Assembly: GCA_021159845.1 (NCBI GenBank)
Contig: JAGHDS010000113.1
Location: forward strand, 1-16,546
Source of the DNA: Anaerolineae bacterium
GTDB lineage: Bacteria > Chloroflexota > Anaerolineae > DUEN01
Direction of reading: 5' to 3'
Length of the DNA: 16,546 bases
The translations under genes and the position numbers were made by a program. The notes under the pieces are model-generated. The model saw only the letters and a program-made list of their open reading frames with translations. It made no database searches and was not told where the DNA came from. Below, piece after piece: positions 7,512 through 14,064 of the stretch (positions are counted from its first letter, which is position 1; every line of letters begins with the position of its first letter).

Positions 7512-9818
7512 ATGCGACGTAAGTACCTGTTGCTCCTGTTTTTCCTTTCCGGTGTCAGTGGCTTGATTTATGAGATTGCCTGGGTCCGGCAGGCGTCCTT
7601 GACGTTTGGGGTGAGCGTCTATGCTTATAGCGCCGTCTTATCTGCTTATATGGGCGGCATGGCGCTAGGTAGCTATCTATTAGGCAGGGAAATCGATAGG
7701 GCATCTCACCCTTTGCGCGTCTACGCGGTGCTGGAGATTGGGATTGGCCTGTTGGCTGCTTTGTCTCCGTTCGCTCTTACAGCGCTCGATGGGGTCTACG
7801 CTGGCATCACTCACGCTTGGCACCCGGGGTTGGCTTTGCTCACTGTGCTGCGGCTGGCTTTATCAATCCTGGTGCTGGCACCGCCCACTCTGCTGATTGG
7901 CGCCACGCTTCCAGTCATGAGTCGCATTTACGTAGTGCGTTCAGGCCGGGTGGGCAGCGACATAGGTTGGATGTACGCGGCCAACACCGTCGGCGCGGTG
8001 TTGGGATGCCTGCTCACTGGTGTGTTTCTTATTCGGCTGTTGGGATTACAAGAGAGCGTCTTCTTGGGGGCGAGCCTGAATTTGCTTGTGGCCGCCAGCG
8101 TGCTTTGGCTGGATCGCGGCTGGCAACCTGTATCGGCAGTGTCGGAGGCGTCCCGGCCGACATCGGGAGCACGTCGGCGAAGGGCTCGCAGGGCTATTCC
8201 CCAGTCGGCCCAGTTGCCACTTCGCCAGGTGTTACGTTATGCGGCTATTGGCTATGCGCTCTCCGGGTTTGTGGCGCTCGGGGATGAGGTTGTGTGGGCG
8301 CGTATCCTCTCCATTCACACGCTCCATGCTGTCTATTCGTTCGCGCTGATGTTGACTGTCTTCCTAACCGGCCTGGCTGTGGGGGGAGCAGCCGGTGGAT
8401 GGTGGGCACGGCGGCATCGGATATCGCTGGCCGAGTTCGGCATACTGGAGCTGGGCATCGGCTTATTTGCCCTTCTTGCACTCTTCGTCTTCGCCAAGCT
8501 CCCGGCGCTCAGCATCGAGGGAATCTTTGGCAGGTATAGCGTCGCGCGAGAGATGTTGTATGAGCTGTTGTTGGCTTTCCTCACGCTGTTCCCCGCTACG
8601 CTGTTGATGGGGGCTGTTTTCCCCATCGTGAGTAGCTTGTACACGCATGAACAGGCGGAACAGGTGGGGATGCGCATGGGGACAATCAGCGCTCTCAACA
8701 CCGTTGGGGCGATTCTTGGCTCGCTGCTCACCGGGTTCTTGCTGATCCCGCTGATAGGGTTGCGTAACGCGGCATTGATCCTGTTGACGATTAATGCCTT
8801 GCTGGGGGCTGGTGCCATGTGGTTGACTGGCCGCGTCCGTCCACGATGGCGTTGGTACCCCTTGCCCGTGTTGGGTGTGATGGTCATCGCCGTATTAATC
8901 ATGCCGCCTGGGTTGTACCTGGGCTTTCGGGAAGGAACTTCCAATCACTTGGTGTTCTATAAGGAGGGTGTGGAGACCACTGTCGCCGTTTTTGATGTGC
9001 CGGAGCAGCATTTCAAGGTCTCTTTTGTGAATGGGCGCATTGAGGTGCCCACCGATGCCATCAGTATGCGAGCTTTCCATCTGCTAGGGCACTTGCCGGC
9101 GCTGCTGCGGCCGGATGCCAGGAACGCGTTGGTGCTGAGCTTTGGCAATGGGATTGCCACCGGATCGTTGGATGTTCATAATATCCCCGTAATCGACGCG
9201 GTGGATCTCTCACCGGAGATGATCGAGGCCGCCCGCATTTACTGGGAGGAGAATTATAACGTCCTGCATAGTCCGCGGCTTCACCTGCATGTGGAAGATG
9301 CGCGCAACTTCCTGCTTCAGGCGGATCAGCGATATGACATTATTACAACAGATGCCACGCATCCCTCCAATGCTAGTAGTTGGGCGCTGTTCACGCTTGA
9401 GTTCTACGAGCTCGTACGACAGCGGTTATCCCCTGATGGCGTGTTCATGCAATGGTTGCCGTTCCATAGCCTGAGGGAATCGGACTACAAGGCGATTATT
9501 CGCACTTGTCGTGGCGTTTTCCCACATACGACGCTGTGGTATACCGGAGGCAGTCATACCTTTCTGGTAGTTACGCCTCAGCGGCTCACGGATGATGTGC
9601 TATCCGCCGCATTGGCTCGTGCGGCGGATAACGAGATCGTCCTGGATGATCTAGGCTCCCCAGAGACCATTCGCGGCTATCTGGCGATGGACGAAGACGA
9701 GTTGGCGGCTTATGCGGGCCCTGGGCGGTTGGTTACGGATGATAAGGCTTTCTTCCTCCCCTCAAATACGGACACCCAAAAGATTATGATGAGCATGAGG
9801 GAAGCCATACGACGATGA
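7512..9818 (+). CDS. Membrane protein fused to a spermidine-synthase-like domain
   Basis: This 768-residue protein belongs to the fused MFS/spermidine-synthase-like family. The N-terminal two thirds (about 1-495) is hydrophobic and holds two related halves, each with an S-G-x(4-8)-E-x-x-W-x-R signature: SGLIYEIAWVRQ at 15-26 and SGFVALGDEVVWARIL in the second half. The two are linked by a basic stretch near residues 210-230. The C-terminal domain is a Rossmann methyltransferase-like fold related to SpeE: SFGNGIATGSL from 543, AVDLSPEMIEAARIYW, then TTDATHPSNASSW with Asp614 at the catalytic position. Whether it makes polyamines is uncertain, since many fusions of this type lack proven aminopropyltransferase activity. 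The start is ATG 7512; an in-frame GTG at 7377 lies inside the upstream terminator and is rejected. Confidence 0.82.
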   Translation: MRRKYLLLLFFLSGVSGLIYEIAWVRQASLTFGVSVYAYSAVLSAYMGGMALGSYLLGREIDRASHPLRVYAVLEIGIGLLAALSPFALTALDGVYAGITHAWHPGLALLTVLRLALSILVLAPPTLLIGATLPVMSRIYVVRSGRVGSDIGWMYAANTVGAVLGCLLTGVFLIRLLGLQESVFLGASLNLLVAASVLWLDRGWQPVSAVSEASRPTSGARRRRARRAIPQSAQLPLRQVLRYAAIGYALSGFVALGDEVVWARILSIHTLHAVYSFALMLTVFLTGLAVGGAAGGWWARRHRISLAEFGILELGIGLFALLALFVFAKLPALSIEGIFGRYSVAREMLYELLLAFLTLFPATLLMGAVFPIVSSLYTHEQAEQVGMRMGTISALNTVGAILGSLLTGFLLIPLIGLRNAALILLTINALLGAGAMWLTGRVRPRWRWYPLPVLGVMVIAVLIMPPGLYLGFREGTSNHLVFYKEGVETTVAVFDVPEQHFKVSFVNGRIEVPTDAISMRAFHLLGHLPALLRPDARNALVLSFGNGIATGSLDVHNIPVIDAVDLSPEMIEAARIYWEENYNVLHSPRLHLHVEDARNFLLQADQRYDIITTDATHPSNASSWALFTLEFYELVRQRLSPDGVFMQWLPFHSLRESDYKAIIRTCRGVFPHTTLWYTGGSHTFLVVTPQRLTDDVLSAALARAADNEIVLDDLGSPETIRGYLAMDEDELAAYAGPGRLVTDDKAFFLPSNTDTQKIMMSMREAIRR

Positions 9819-9839
9819 CTTCGCCTTCGTGATCGCTCA

Positions 9840-9848
9840 TGGTACAAT
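9840..9848 (+). promoter_or_regulatory. Extended -10 promoter for a leaderless rluD-type transcript
   Basis: TGGTACAAT at 9840-9848 is an extended -10 with a TACAAT hexamer. Only six bases separate it from the ATG at 9855, so transcription would start at or next to the A of the start codon. No ribosome binding site precedes the ATG. The -35 region is poor (TTCGCC at a 17-base spacing). Confidence 0.6.
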
Positions 9849-9854
9849 GTAGCC

Positions 9855-10775
9855 ATGGATGCACAAGGGCAACGTCTACGTTTCACCGTCTTGGAGGGAG
9901 GGGAGCGCCTGGACCGTTGGTTGGCCGAACGATTACCAGATCGATCGCGCTCGGAGGTTCAACGCTGGATAAGAGATGGTCGGGTCTTAGTCGGCGGCTC
10001 GGTTCCCAAGGCGAGCTACAGGGTCGAGCCCGGCGATGAGATCGTGGCGGTGGTGCCTCCAGTGCTCCCCACGGAGATCCAGCCCGAGCCTATACCGCTG
10101 GACGTCCTTTACGAGGATGAGGATCTCCTGGTGATCAATAAGCCTCCCGGGATGGTCGTCCATCCTGCGCCTGGCCGTGTCCATCGCACTGGTACGCTGG
10201 TGAACGCTGTGCTCGCCCGCGTGCCCAACCTTTCTGTCGGAGGGGAGCGGCGTCCTGGGATCGTACATCGTCTGGATAAGGACACTTCCGGCATTATCTT
10301 GGTGGCCAAGAACGACATGGCACTGCGGACGCTTCAGGCGCAGTTCAAGGCTCGAGAGGTGGAGAAGGCATATCTGGCGCTGGTGGAGGGCGAGCTACCC
10401 GTTGAGCAGGGACGGGTGGAAGCTGCTATTGGCCGCGACCCGCGCCATCGCCAGCGCATGGCTGTGGTATCGGAGCAGAAAGGGCGCCCGGCCGTCACGG
10501 AGTTCACCGTACGTGAGCGATTCCCCGGCTACACGCTGATTGAGGCGCGGCCGCGCACGGGACGGACCCACCAGATCCGAGTGCACATGGCTTACATCGA
10601 TCACCCGATCGTTGGTGATCCTGTGTACGGACGCAGACGGCGACGGTTGCGCTGTCCGCGTCAGTTCTTGCACGCGTATCGGATCCGTTTTCGCCTGCCG
10701 GGTACTGGCGAACAGGTGGAGTTCAGTGTTCCTCTCCCGGCTGATCTGGAAGAAGTGCTCCAGCGGCTGCGGTAA
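9855..10775 (+). CDS. rluD: RluA/RluD-family ribosomal RNA pseudouridine synthase
   Basis: This 306-residue enzyme isomerises uridine to pseudouridine in RNA, most likely 23S rRNA. An N-terminal S4 RNA-binding domain spans about residues 12-75 (ERLDRWLAERLPDRSRSEVQ ... GRVLVGG). The catalytic domain follows, with DEDLLVINKPPGMVVHPAPG, then the signature HRLDKDTSGIILVAKN starting at 138, in which Asp141 is the catalytic aspartate. GRTHQIRVHM and GDPVYG complete the family motifs. Length is normal for RluD. The start codon lies directly behind a -10 box, suggesting a leaderless mRNA. It is the last + strand gene before the island boundary. The family is sure; the exact target uridine is not, so the symbol is provisional. 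Confidence 0.92.
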   Translation: MDAQGQRLRFTVLEGGERLDRWLAERLPDRSRSEVQRWIRDGRVLVGGSVPKASYRVEPGDEIVAVVPPVLPTEIQPEPIPLDVLYEDEDLLVINKPPGMVVHPAPGRVHRTGTLVNAVLARVPNLSVGGERRPGIVHRLDKDTSGIILVAKNDMALRTLQAQFKAREVEKAYLALVEGELPVEQGRVEAAIGRDPRHRQRMAVVSEQKGRPAVTEFTVRERFPGYTLIEARPRTGRTHQIRVHMAYIDHPIVGDPVYGRRRRRLRCPRQFLHAYRIRFRLPGTGEQVEFSVPLPADLEEVLQRLR

Positions 10776-10803
10776 TGGCTTGTTACTCAATGTTGAAGCA
10801 AAT

Positions 10804-10847
10804 GGAAACCCCACGGATAGCCATCTTTTACCATCCGTGGGGTTTCC
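10804..10847 (+). terminator. Long perfect hairpin downstream of the pseudouridine synthase gene
   Basis: GGAAACCCCACGGAT (10804-10818) pairs over 15 bp with ATCCGTGGGGTTTCC (10833-10847), with a 14-base loop. It starts 28 bases after the rluD-type stop. No T-tract follows the right arm, so it is not a textbook intrinsic terminator, though it may still end or protect the transcript. Its arms carry the CCGTGGGG motif that recurs on the other side of the tRNA remnant, so it may belong to the attachment region instead. Confidence 0.5.
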
Positions 10848-11097
10848 AGTAAGGCCGAACGATAATCTGATGGGCGAGACAGGATTCGAACCTGTGACCT
10901 CACGGATGTGAACCGTAATGTCTCCAGAGTTTACCGAAAACCCCACGGTTAGCATTTTCGTACGTACCGTGCGGCCGATGCTTTCGCCGACCGTGCGGTT
11001 TCTCCGTTACCACGCTTCTTCCTGCCGCCTAATGATAACCGATTCGTCACGAATGTCAATGCCGATAAGTCGGTCTGTAAGAATTTCAACCGTGGGG
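10809..11097. repeat. Cluster of CCGTGSGG motifs around the tRNA remnant
   Basis: Six copies of a short motif lie within about 290 bases. CCCCACGGAT at 10809-10818 and ATCCGTGGGG at 10833-10842 form the arms of the long hairpin. CCCCACGGTT sits at 10941-10950, ACCGTGCGG at 10966-10974 and again at 10990-10998, and AACCGTGGGG at 11088-11097. The 10941 and 10966 copies could form a second, imperfect hairpin. The bases after the first and third copies are also alike (ATAGCCATCTTTT and TTAGCATTTTCG). Confidence 0.55.
10871..10917 (-). pseudogene. tRNA-Val(CAC) 3'-half remnant, candidate attachment site
   Basis: Read on the minus strand, this is the exact 3' part of a tRNA, positions 27-73. Anticodon stem TACGG/CCGTG encloses the loop TTCACAT (anticodon CAC). 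A five-base variable loop AGGTC follows, then T-stem ACAGG/CCTGT around TTCGAAT, the acceptor strand CTCGCCC and discriminator A. No CCA is encoded. The 5' half is missing: neither GGGCGAG nor a D-arm occurs in the bases upstream. The first pair is a T.G, so real identity may begin one base in. Tyrosine recombinases often use tRNA 3' halves as attB and leave such a copy at one end of the element. Here the host side would be left and the element right. Confidence 0.75.
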
Positions 11098-11308
11098 TGC
11101 CTGGTGAAGTTTGCCCTTCCACCAGGTAGCGATTGACTGCCCTGCCGAGTCCACTCAACGCGATTTCAGCCCATGGGATGCCATCTACCGTAAAATCGGA
11201 AAAGGGCCACAAGAAGCAGGGAGTATCTGGACCGACGCCGGCCAGTATGGTGCGGGGCTCGTGGCCGATCAGCTTACGAGTTAGCAATGCGTGCGTCAGG
11301 ACGTCCAT
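10949..11308 (-). pseudogene. Possible N-terminal fragment of a membrane/metal-dependent hydrolase-like protein
   Basis: The ATG at 11308 has a GGTGAG just upstream and opens a 119-codon frame. Only the first 35 or so residues look like a real protein: MDVLTHALLTRKLIG and ILAGVGPDTPCFLWP resemble the start of MDxLTHALL-type membrane hydrolases (DUF457-like), where the conserved Asp of PD is expected. The rest of the frame is low in protein-like character and runs through the repeated motifs near the tRNA remnant. A different frame (11007-11165) looks more coding over the same bases. I read this as a gene truncated near the island end. It lies 22 bases after the Phd-type antitoxin gene on the same strand. 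Confidence 0.35.
11007..11165 (-). pseudogene. Unrecognised coding remnant in a second frame
   Basis: Between a TGA at 11166-11168 and a TAA at 11007-11009, the minus strand encodes 52 residues with strong protein character, including SLPGGRANFTRHPTVEILTD and RLIGIDIRDESVIIRRQ, ending EEAW. No ATG, GTG or TTG starts it, so it can only be the 3' end of a gene whose beginning has been lost. I do not recognise the family. It overlaps, in another frame, the tail of the MDVLTHALL fragment. Either frame could be the shadow; this one reads more naturally over these bases. Confidence 0.35.
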
Positions 11309-11330
11309 CTCACCGGTAGACGTATAGCAC

Positions 11331-11555
11331 TTATCCGAACCTCTTTCTCCCCTCTCGGACGTACTCCAGGATCTCTTCCGCTGTTAACCCTAAGTCTATT
11401 CCTTCGACATCCAATGGAGATCCCTCCCGCCGCTCGGGCGTTATTACAAAAACCCATCCGTCCTTCCGCCTGATCTTTACCTCGCCCTCTTCTACTGCCC
11501 TCTCCAACAACTCGGCGAGTTTCTGACGCGCCTCCGAATAGGTATATACCTTCAT
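11331..11555 (-). CDS. Phd/YefM-type antitoxin
   Basis: This 74-residue small protein resembles Phd/YefM antitoxins: MKVYTYSEARQKLAELLERA is the typical N-terminal DNA-binding part, and a central strand pair (EVKIRRKDGWVFVITPE) is followed by an acidic, helical C-terminal tail (LTAEEILEYVREGRKRFG) of the kind that wraps a toxin. The ATG at 11555 overlaps by one base the TGA of the upstream PIN fragment (TGATG), with GGAGGTGGAG as ribosome binding site; a GTG one codon earlier is possible. Its partner toxin is present only as a C-terminal scrap, so the antitoxin is probably orphaned. Placing the toxin upstream of the antitoxin reverses the commonest order. Confidence 0.75.
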   Translation of the reverse strand: MKVYTYSEARQKLAELLERAVEEGEVKIRRKDGWVFVITPERREGSPLDVEGIDLGLTAEEILEYVREGRKRFG

Positions 11556-11683
11556 CACTCCACCTCCACAACCTTCACCCCCGTCTGTCGGGCAACTCTC
11601 ACTAACTCTTTGTCCAATGAGATCAGAGGCGCCTTATATCTCAACGCGCATCGGATCAGGTAGGCATCATAGGCGTATATTCC
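11555..11683 (-). pseudogene. PIN-domain toxin (VapC-like), C-terminal fragment
   Basis: A 42-codon minus-strand frame between a TAG (11684-11686) and a TGA (11555-11557) matches the C-terminal third of a PIN-domain ribonuclease. YAYDAYLIRCAL carries the third conserved acidic residue, and APLISLDKELVRVARQTG carries the fourth. VKVVEVE is the usual PIN ending. The N-terminal two thirds, with the first Asp and the Glu, are absent and the sequence becomes unrelated right before the fragment. It cannot start by itself. It overlaps the Phd-type antitoxin start, which shows that the two once formed a toxin-antitoxin operon. Confidence 0.7.
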
Positions 11684-11758
11684 CTATAACGGCAACACGA
11701 GGCCAGGCGTTTGGTCATGTGACTTTTTACCTGATCCCTTGAAATAGCGGCACACTCT

Positions 11759-12724
11759 TCAAATCCCAAGTTCCGAAACCAAGTACTCCCTGAATCGGTT
11801 ATGTTCTGAATTTCTAGTATCGACGATCTGCTCGAGATAAAATAGTTCAGTGGTCGTTGGGGTTTCTCGCTTCCAAGTAGATGGTTCGATGCCTGCCACA
11901 TTAATGACGGTCCAGAACTGGGTGAAGCCATCGGCTTTCGCCTTTTGGTGGCTCTTCTCCGCCTCTCCTAGCCGATTGTGAATATTTGAAAAATCAGTAC
12001 CGCCCTTGACCTCAATGGCGATCCGATTCCTGAAAGAGCCATCGCTCAACACTTGCCGAATAGCAATGTCCGGATCAGGGGCAAACTCAATTCTATATAC
12101 GCGGCCGACCGCGCTTACCACTTCGAGATAAGTATTTCCCTCTTCTCTGACTCTTTCAGCCACGATCGCTTTAATAAGAGCAAACACTACTCGTGTAGCT
12201 TCAACACCCAGAGTCACATTTCGCGATCCCCTGAACTGCGGCCCCAACGTCAACAGCGTCAGGGACTTGAGAATGTCTTCAGAGAGTTCAGGTAGGCCAT
12301 TGACCAAGATCCATGAACTTTCGATAAGGCTCTGACAGAGTGATGTCAACCATTCCGAGGTGGCTTTCGTTATGACTCCTTCACCCTCCAACCTTTTGAA
12401 CCGTGCAAACGGGCCCCTGTAGAATTCTTTCTGAGAGAACCCTAGTAAGAGCCGATAATAGCCGAGCAATGTTGGCTTTGAAGAGAGCACATAAGGGACA
12501 GGAAAAACTAACTCCCCTCTGAGCCCCCTACGAGCTACGAGGGACAATTTTTCATTACCTGCAAGCTCAAACAGCTCCTGATCAAGTCGTCTAATATCCA
12601 ACTTGCCGACTAATTCCAGCAATCCGGGTAAGAGATATGTTTTCTGAGCTTCTCTCAAGCGTTGATAAAACCCTAACTGAAGAGCAGGCGAAAGCACAGG
12701 GAAATCAGGCATTGCGTTCCTCAT
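11759..12724 (-). CDS. Type II restriction endonuclease, XcyI family (expected site CCCGGG)
   Basis: This 321-residue protein closely follows the XcyI restriction enzyme family, whose members cut C^CCGGG. Family-like blocks include GLRGELVFPVPYVL from 68, LLGYYRLLLGFSQKEFY from 87, LLTLGPQFRGSRNV from 157 and GGTDFSNIHNRLGEAEKSHQ from 241. The PD-(D/E)XK-type active site is readable as DPDI (217-220) and IEVK (237-240). The gene overlaps the end of the methyltransferase gene by 20 bases if ATG 12724 is used. A second ATG at 12712 would overlap the methyltransferase TGA and is an equally good start. The overlap ensures methylase is made first. The base composition looks more AT-rich than the left part of the window. 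Specificity is inferred from the family. Confidence 0.82.
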   Translation of the reverse strand: MRNAMPDFPVLSPALQLGFYQRLREAQKTYLLPGLLELVGKLDIRRLDQELFELAGNEKLSLVARRGLRGELVFPVPYVLSSKPTLLGYYRLLLGFSQKEFYRGPFARFKRLEGEGVITKATSEWLTSLCQSLIESSWILVNGLPELSEDILKSLTLLTLGPQFRGSRNVTLGVEATRVVFALIKAIVAERVREEGNTYLEVVSAVGRVYRIEFAPDPDIAIRQVLSDGSFRNRIAIEVKGGTDFSNIHNRLGEAEKSHQKAKADGFTQFWTVINVAGIEPSTWKRETPTTTELFYLEQIVDTRNSEHNRFREYLVSELGI

Positions 12725-13643
12725 CCAGGACCCGGACTTGTTCGAATGTAATTCCTCGCGCTGCCAATCGTTTCCTCGCTATTTTGATATATTCTGACTT
12801 CAGTTCGATGCCAATAAAACGGCGACCATGCAATGCTGCGACTAAGCCGGTCGTACCAGATCCAAAGAACGGGTCAATGACGGTATCCCCCACCCTACTT
12901 CCTGCTAAAATGCAGGGCTCTATCAATTTAGGCGGGAATGTCGCAAAATGGGCTCCCTTGAAAGGTTCCGTTGGCACTGTCCAGACGGAACGCTTATTTC
13001 TACGTTTACCGTTTTCTCCTCTCTCCTGAATTGCCTCATGGTCATAAAAATAGCTCTCGGTTTTACTTAGCAGGAATATCGTTTCATGCGCTCTTGTTGG
13101 CCTATCCTTCACACTCTCGGGAAGGGGATTAGGCTTGTGCCAGATGATCTCACTACGCAGATACCAGCCATCGGATTGCAAGGCCATGGCAACTCGCCAA
13201 GGTACGCCTACCAGGTCCTTTGGCTTCAGGCCTTCCGGCGTGGGCGGGCGGTACGTCATAGCCCGTGCCGGGTTTTTTTTGTCCGGAGCTCGCCATGTGC
13301 GGCCACCGCTTGTGTAACAATCACCGAGATTCAGCCACAACGTGCCATCATCTCGGAGAACCCGCCTCAATTCCCGAAAGACCCAAACCAATCTTTCGAT
13401 ATAATCTTCTAATTTCTCCTCTGCCCCGATCTGGCCCGGAAGCTCATAATCCCTCAGGCCCCAGTAAGGGGGTGATGTAACAGCAGTCTGACATATCTGA
13501 GACGGTAATCGTTTCAGGACTTCGTAGGCATCACCCTGATAGACGACGGCCCCTTCAGACTCATACGGTAAGAGAAAAGACCTCTGTAATACTATCTGCT
13601 CACTCTCTTCTTGCTGTGTTACATGAAATTCCTGTAGTCTCAC
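12705..13643 (-). CDS. m4C (beta-class) DNA methyltransferase of the XcyI-type system
   Basis: This 312-residue SAM-dependent DNA methyltransferase should protect the CCCGGG sites cut by the adjacent endonuclease. The catalytic motif TSPPYW is at 56-61; SPPY is typical of N4-cytosine enzymes. The SAM-binding motif DPFFGSGTTG begins at 257, and VAALHGRRFIGIELKSEYIK follows. Motif IV before motif I makes it beta-class. The variable region in between (about 80-230) would set specificity. Translation starts at GTG 13643, preceded at some distance by GGGAG; no better in-frame start is seen nearby. No controller (C-protein) gene is found in the 128 bases upstream. Its end overlaps the endonuclease start. 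Confidence 0.85.
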   Translation of the reverse strand: MRLQEFHVTQQEESEQIVLQRSFLLPYESEGAVVYQGDAYEVLKRLPSQICQTAVTSPPYWGLRDYELPGQIGAEEKLEDYIERLVWVFRELRRVLRDDGTLWLNLGDCYTSGGRTWRAPDKKNPARAMTYRPPTPEGLKPKDLVGVPWRVAMALQSDGWYLRSEIIWHKPNPLPESVKDRPTRAHETIFLLSKTESYFYDHEAIQERGENGKRRNKRSVWTVPTEPFKGAHFATFPPKLIEPCILAGSRVGDTVIDPFFGSGTTGLVAALHGRRFIGIELKSEYIKIARKRLAARGITFEQVRVLDEERNA

Positions 13644-13771
13644 TTTTGCCGGCTCCCTAGCATGAGAAACTGATCGCTTATTTCCTCAACCACCGTAGTC
13701 GCGGAACATCCCTACTTACATGCGACGGTCCCTTTGCGCTTTCAAGAAGACCGTGGAACTCAACCTGTTAA

Positions 13772-13852
13772 TCATTTAACACCTGTAGGCCTGTCTAATC
13801 GCCCTATATCCCGAGAGGCTGCTTGCAGAATGCGAATGCGGTACTTGCTCAT
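13772..13852 (-). pseudogene. RelE-type toxin, N-terminal fragment
   Basis: An ATG at 13850-13852 overlaps the TAA of the upstream antitoxin (TAATG) and opens only 26 codons: MSKYRIRILQAASRDIGRLD then RPTGVK and TGA. The start and the AASRDI-RLD spacing match the first strand and helix of RelE/ParE-type mRNA interferases, but the rest of the toxin (about 60 residues, with the catalytic basic residues) is gone. Sequence beyond the stop shows no RelE continuation in any frame I examined. This is the stump of the toxin partner of the antitoxin gene. Confidence 0.6.
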
Positions 13853-14064
13853 TACTCCAAACCAAGACGCCGAGTCACTTCCTCAAAGGGCTCGCCGCGT
13901 TCACCACTTGCTACCGCTTCCTTCTGGCGCAAGAGCCTCTCGCGAATGCTCTTACGAATGGGTAACCCTTCGTCAGGATCACCGAGCAACTCCAGGAGCT
14001 TCTCCTCAACGATGGTTTCTATCATCCCGCGAAGTTCCTCGCTGCCTAACGGTCTGCGCTTCAC
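13852..14064 (-). CDS. RelB-like antitoxin
   Basis: This 70-residue acidic, helical protein carries EEKLLELLGDPDEGLPIRKS and ends GEPFEEVTRRLGLE, a pattern typical of antitoxins paired with RelE toxins. It is followed, with a one-base overlap, by the truncated RelE. The start is uncertain: the frame opens at GTG 14064, but its first codons lie inside the attC-like site (14044-14115). An ATG at 14025 (MIETIVEEK) would give 57 residues. EELRG upstream of that ATG does resemble family N-termini, so the longer form may still be right. With its toxin broken, the antitoxin is probably orphaned. Confidence 0.65.
   Translation of the reverse strand: MKRRPLGSEELRGMIETIVEEKLLELLGDPDEGLPIRKSIRERLLRQKEAVASGERGEPFEEVTRRLGLE

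Noticed and set aside
8333..8944. A 203-codon minus-strand frame inside the membrane/spermidine-synthase-like gene
   Set aside because: Antisense shadow of a hydrophobic coding region, with no motifs and no start context.
10540..10911. Plus-strand frame ending GETGFEPVTSRM across the pseudouridine synthase end and the tRNA remnant
   Set aside because: The GFEPVTS peptide is the well-known false translation of the antisense of a tRNA T-arm. It is not a protein.
13644..13771. Short minus-strand frame (LESAKGPSHVSRDVPRLRW) between the methyltransferase and the RelE stump
   Set aside because: It is 29 codons without a start and without a family I recognise. It may be a remnant but cannot be supported.
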